Origin: Balneolales bacterium
GTDB taxonomy: Bacteria > Bacteroidota > Rhodothermia > Balneolales > Natronogracilivirgulaceae
Length of the DNA: 5,654 nucleotides
Direction of reading: 5' to 3'
NCBI GenBank assembly: GCA_007131535.1
Contig: SLQI01000060.1
Span: forward strand, 1-5,654
The notes under the pieces were generated by a model. It did no database searches, was not told the origin of the DNA, and saw only the letters and a program-made list of their open reading frames with translations. Both the position numbers and the translations under genes were made by a program. This document shows, one piece after another, positions 5,253 to 5,654 of the stretch; positions within the stretch are counted from its first letter, which is position 1, and every line of letters begins with the position of its first letter.

Positions 5253-5534
5253 CGGTTTGGCACCTCTGATGCTAAACAATCAAATGATCCCTTATGTTCA
5301 TATTTATCAGATTTATATAAAATTTAGAATCACACTCAGGTTTGTAGCGCTACCACGGGCATAAGAGGGCGGAGCGCAAATGTAGCACTGGGATTAAAAT
5401 GTATCCACTCAGTCACATCCCGAGGCTTTGAAGAAGAACCTGCTATAAAAGATTGCCGGGGGTTGCACGATAAAATCCGTGTTCATTCGCGTGAACCCGG
5501 GATGGACGTAGCATACCTTAGTAATAGTTGCTGC
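5253..5534. other. Gene-poor stretch with a palindrome and a hairpin
   Basis: No convincing gene is seen. A perfect 10-bp palindrome GTAGCGCTAC lies at 5344-5353, and a related TGTAGCACT occurs at 5381-5389. From about 5400 the sequence is less AT-rich than the preceding 120 bases and contains the hairpin at 5477-5500. Short open frames exist on both strands but none has a credible start. The stretch may include the decayed end of a gene or a dispersed intergenic repeat. Confidence 0.45.
5472..5500 (-). terminator. Possible terminator of the partial right-edge gene
   Basis: On the minus strand CCGGGTTCA (5492-5500) pairs with TGAACACGG (5477-5485) over nine positions with one mismatch and a 6-nt loop, followed by A and TTTT (5472-5475). 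It lies about 35 bases beyond the stop at 5535. The T run is short, so efficiency is uncertain. Confidence 0.45.
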
Positions 5535-5654
5535 TCACCCCGTCGTACCCAACCCGCCCGCTATTGCATTGACGACGAGTAACAGCTCCGGCAGCATTTC
5601 CTGAGCTTCTTTTTCACGCCCCTGCCGTTTAAGCTCCCGCCACTGACGCACTTG
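5535..5654 (-). CDS. C-terminal fragment of a gene cut by the window edge
   Basis: Reading inward from the right edge on the minus strand gives 39 codons and a TGA stop. The peptide begins QVRQWRELKRQGREKEAQEM and ends LPELLLVVNAIAGGLGTTG. The first half is strongly charged and helix-like; the last part is hydrophobic and ends in a Gly/Thr-rich tail. The other two minus frames are poorer: one stops after seven codons, the other is Cys/Arg/Ser-rich and unlike protein. The gene's start and most of its length lie outside the window, so no function can be given. A terminator-like hairpin follows at 5472-5500. Confidence 0.6.
   Translation of the reverse strand, partial: QVRQWRELKRQGREKEAQEMLPELLLVVNAIAGGLGTTG

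Noticed and set aside
5230..5300. Integron attC-like or attachment site suggested by the AACGGTTTGGCACC segment
   Set aside because: There is no paired inverse core site and no integrase or cassette arrangement nearby.
5474..5582. Plus-strand frame without a start, ending in a Cys/Arg-rich peptide and TAA near 5582
   Set aside because: It has no credible start, its composition is unlike the other proteins here, and it overlaps antisense the better minus-strand partial gene.
1..5654. CRISPR array, tRNA or rRNA genes
   Set aside because: No regularly spaced repeats with spacers, no cloverleaf-like segment and no rRNA-like sequence were seen on either strand.

Overview
The window looks like chromosomal DNA of a Bacteroidota/Rhodothermota-type bacterium, possibly a moderately halophilic Balneolia-like lineage. 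This is inference. The support is strongly acidic secreted proteins, Bacteroidota-style lipoproteins with acidic residues straight after the lipid-bearing cysteine, starts without clear Shine-Dalgarno sites, and a few TAnnTTTG-like -7 boxes. No sequence here identifies the species.

Left part (1-1976, minus strand): two full-length paralogous lipoproteins of unknown function (282 and 288 aa) lie in tandem. Each appears to have its own rho-independent terminator. They share a post-lipobox CDDQPA segment, an IDPPE-P/YDFG-LG-IEP segment, a WEYDL core and a C-terminal YCWD-x-DFDLVDC motif with two cysteines 10 residues apart.

Middle (1977-3535): a 480-bp non-coding region between divergent genes contains a loose nested inverted repeat and two hairpins that are inverted copies of each other. 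After it comes a tight two-gene plus-strand operon. The first gene is a YjbQ/UPF0047 family protein. The second, starting two bases after the first gene's stop, is a methionine sulfoxide reductase A with an N-terminal export or lipoprotein-like signal, so the repair enzyme probably acts outside the cytoplasm.

Right part (3536-5654): an AT-rich 342-bp spacer with three 11-bp-phased direct repeats precedes a secreted single-domain fasciclin (FAS1) protein with a Gln/Pro tail. A strong terminator follows it, back to back with the terminator of a converging 121-aa cytoplasmic protein of unknown function. The last 700 bases are gene-poor: a doubtful 67-codon frame embedded in inverted repeats, a stretch with a 10-bp palindrome and a terminator-like hairpin, and the C-terminal 39 codons of a minus-strand gene running off the window.

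The genes do not form one obvious pathway. The common theme is envelope or extracytoplasmic proteins: two lipoproteins, an exported MsrA and a secreted FAS1 protein. I found no CRISPR array, tRNA, rRNA, recognisable transposase or defence system. The best leads are the paralogous lipoprotein family and the hairpin pair upstream of yjbQ-msrA.
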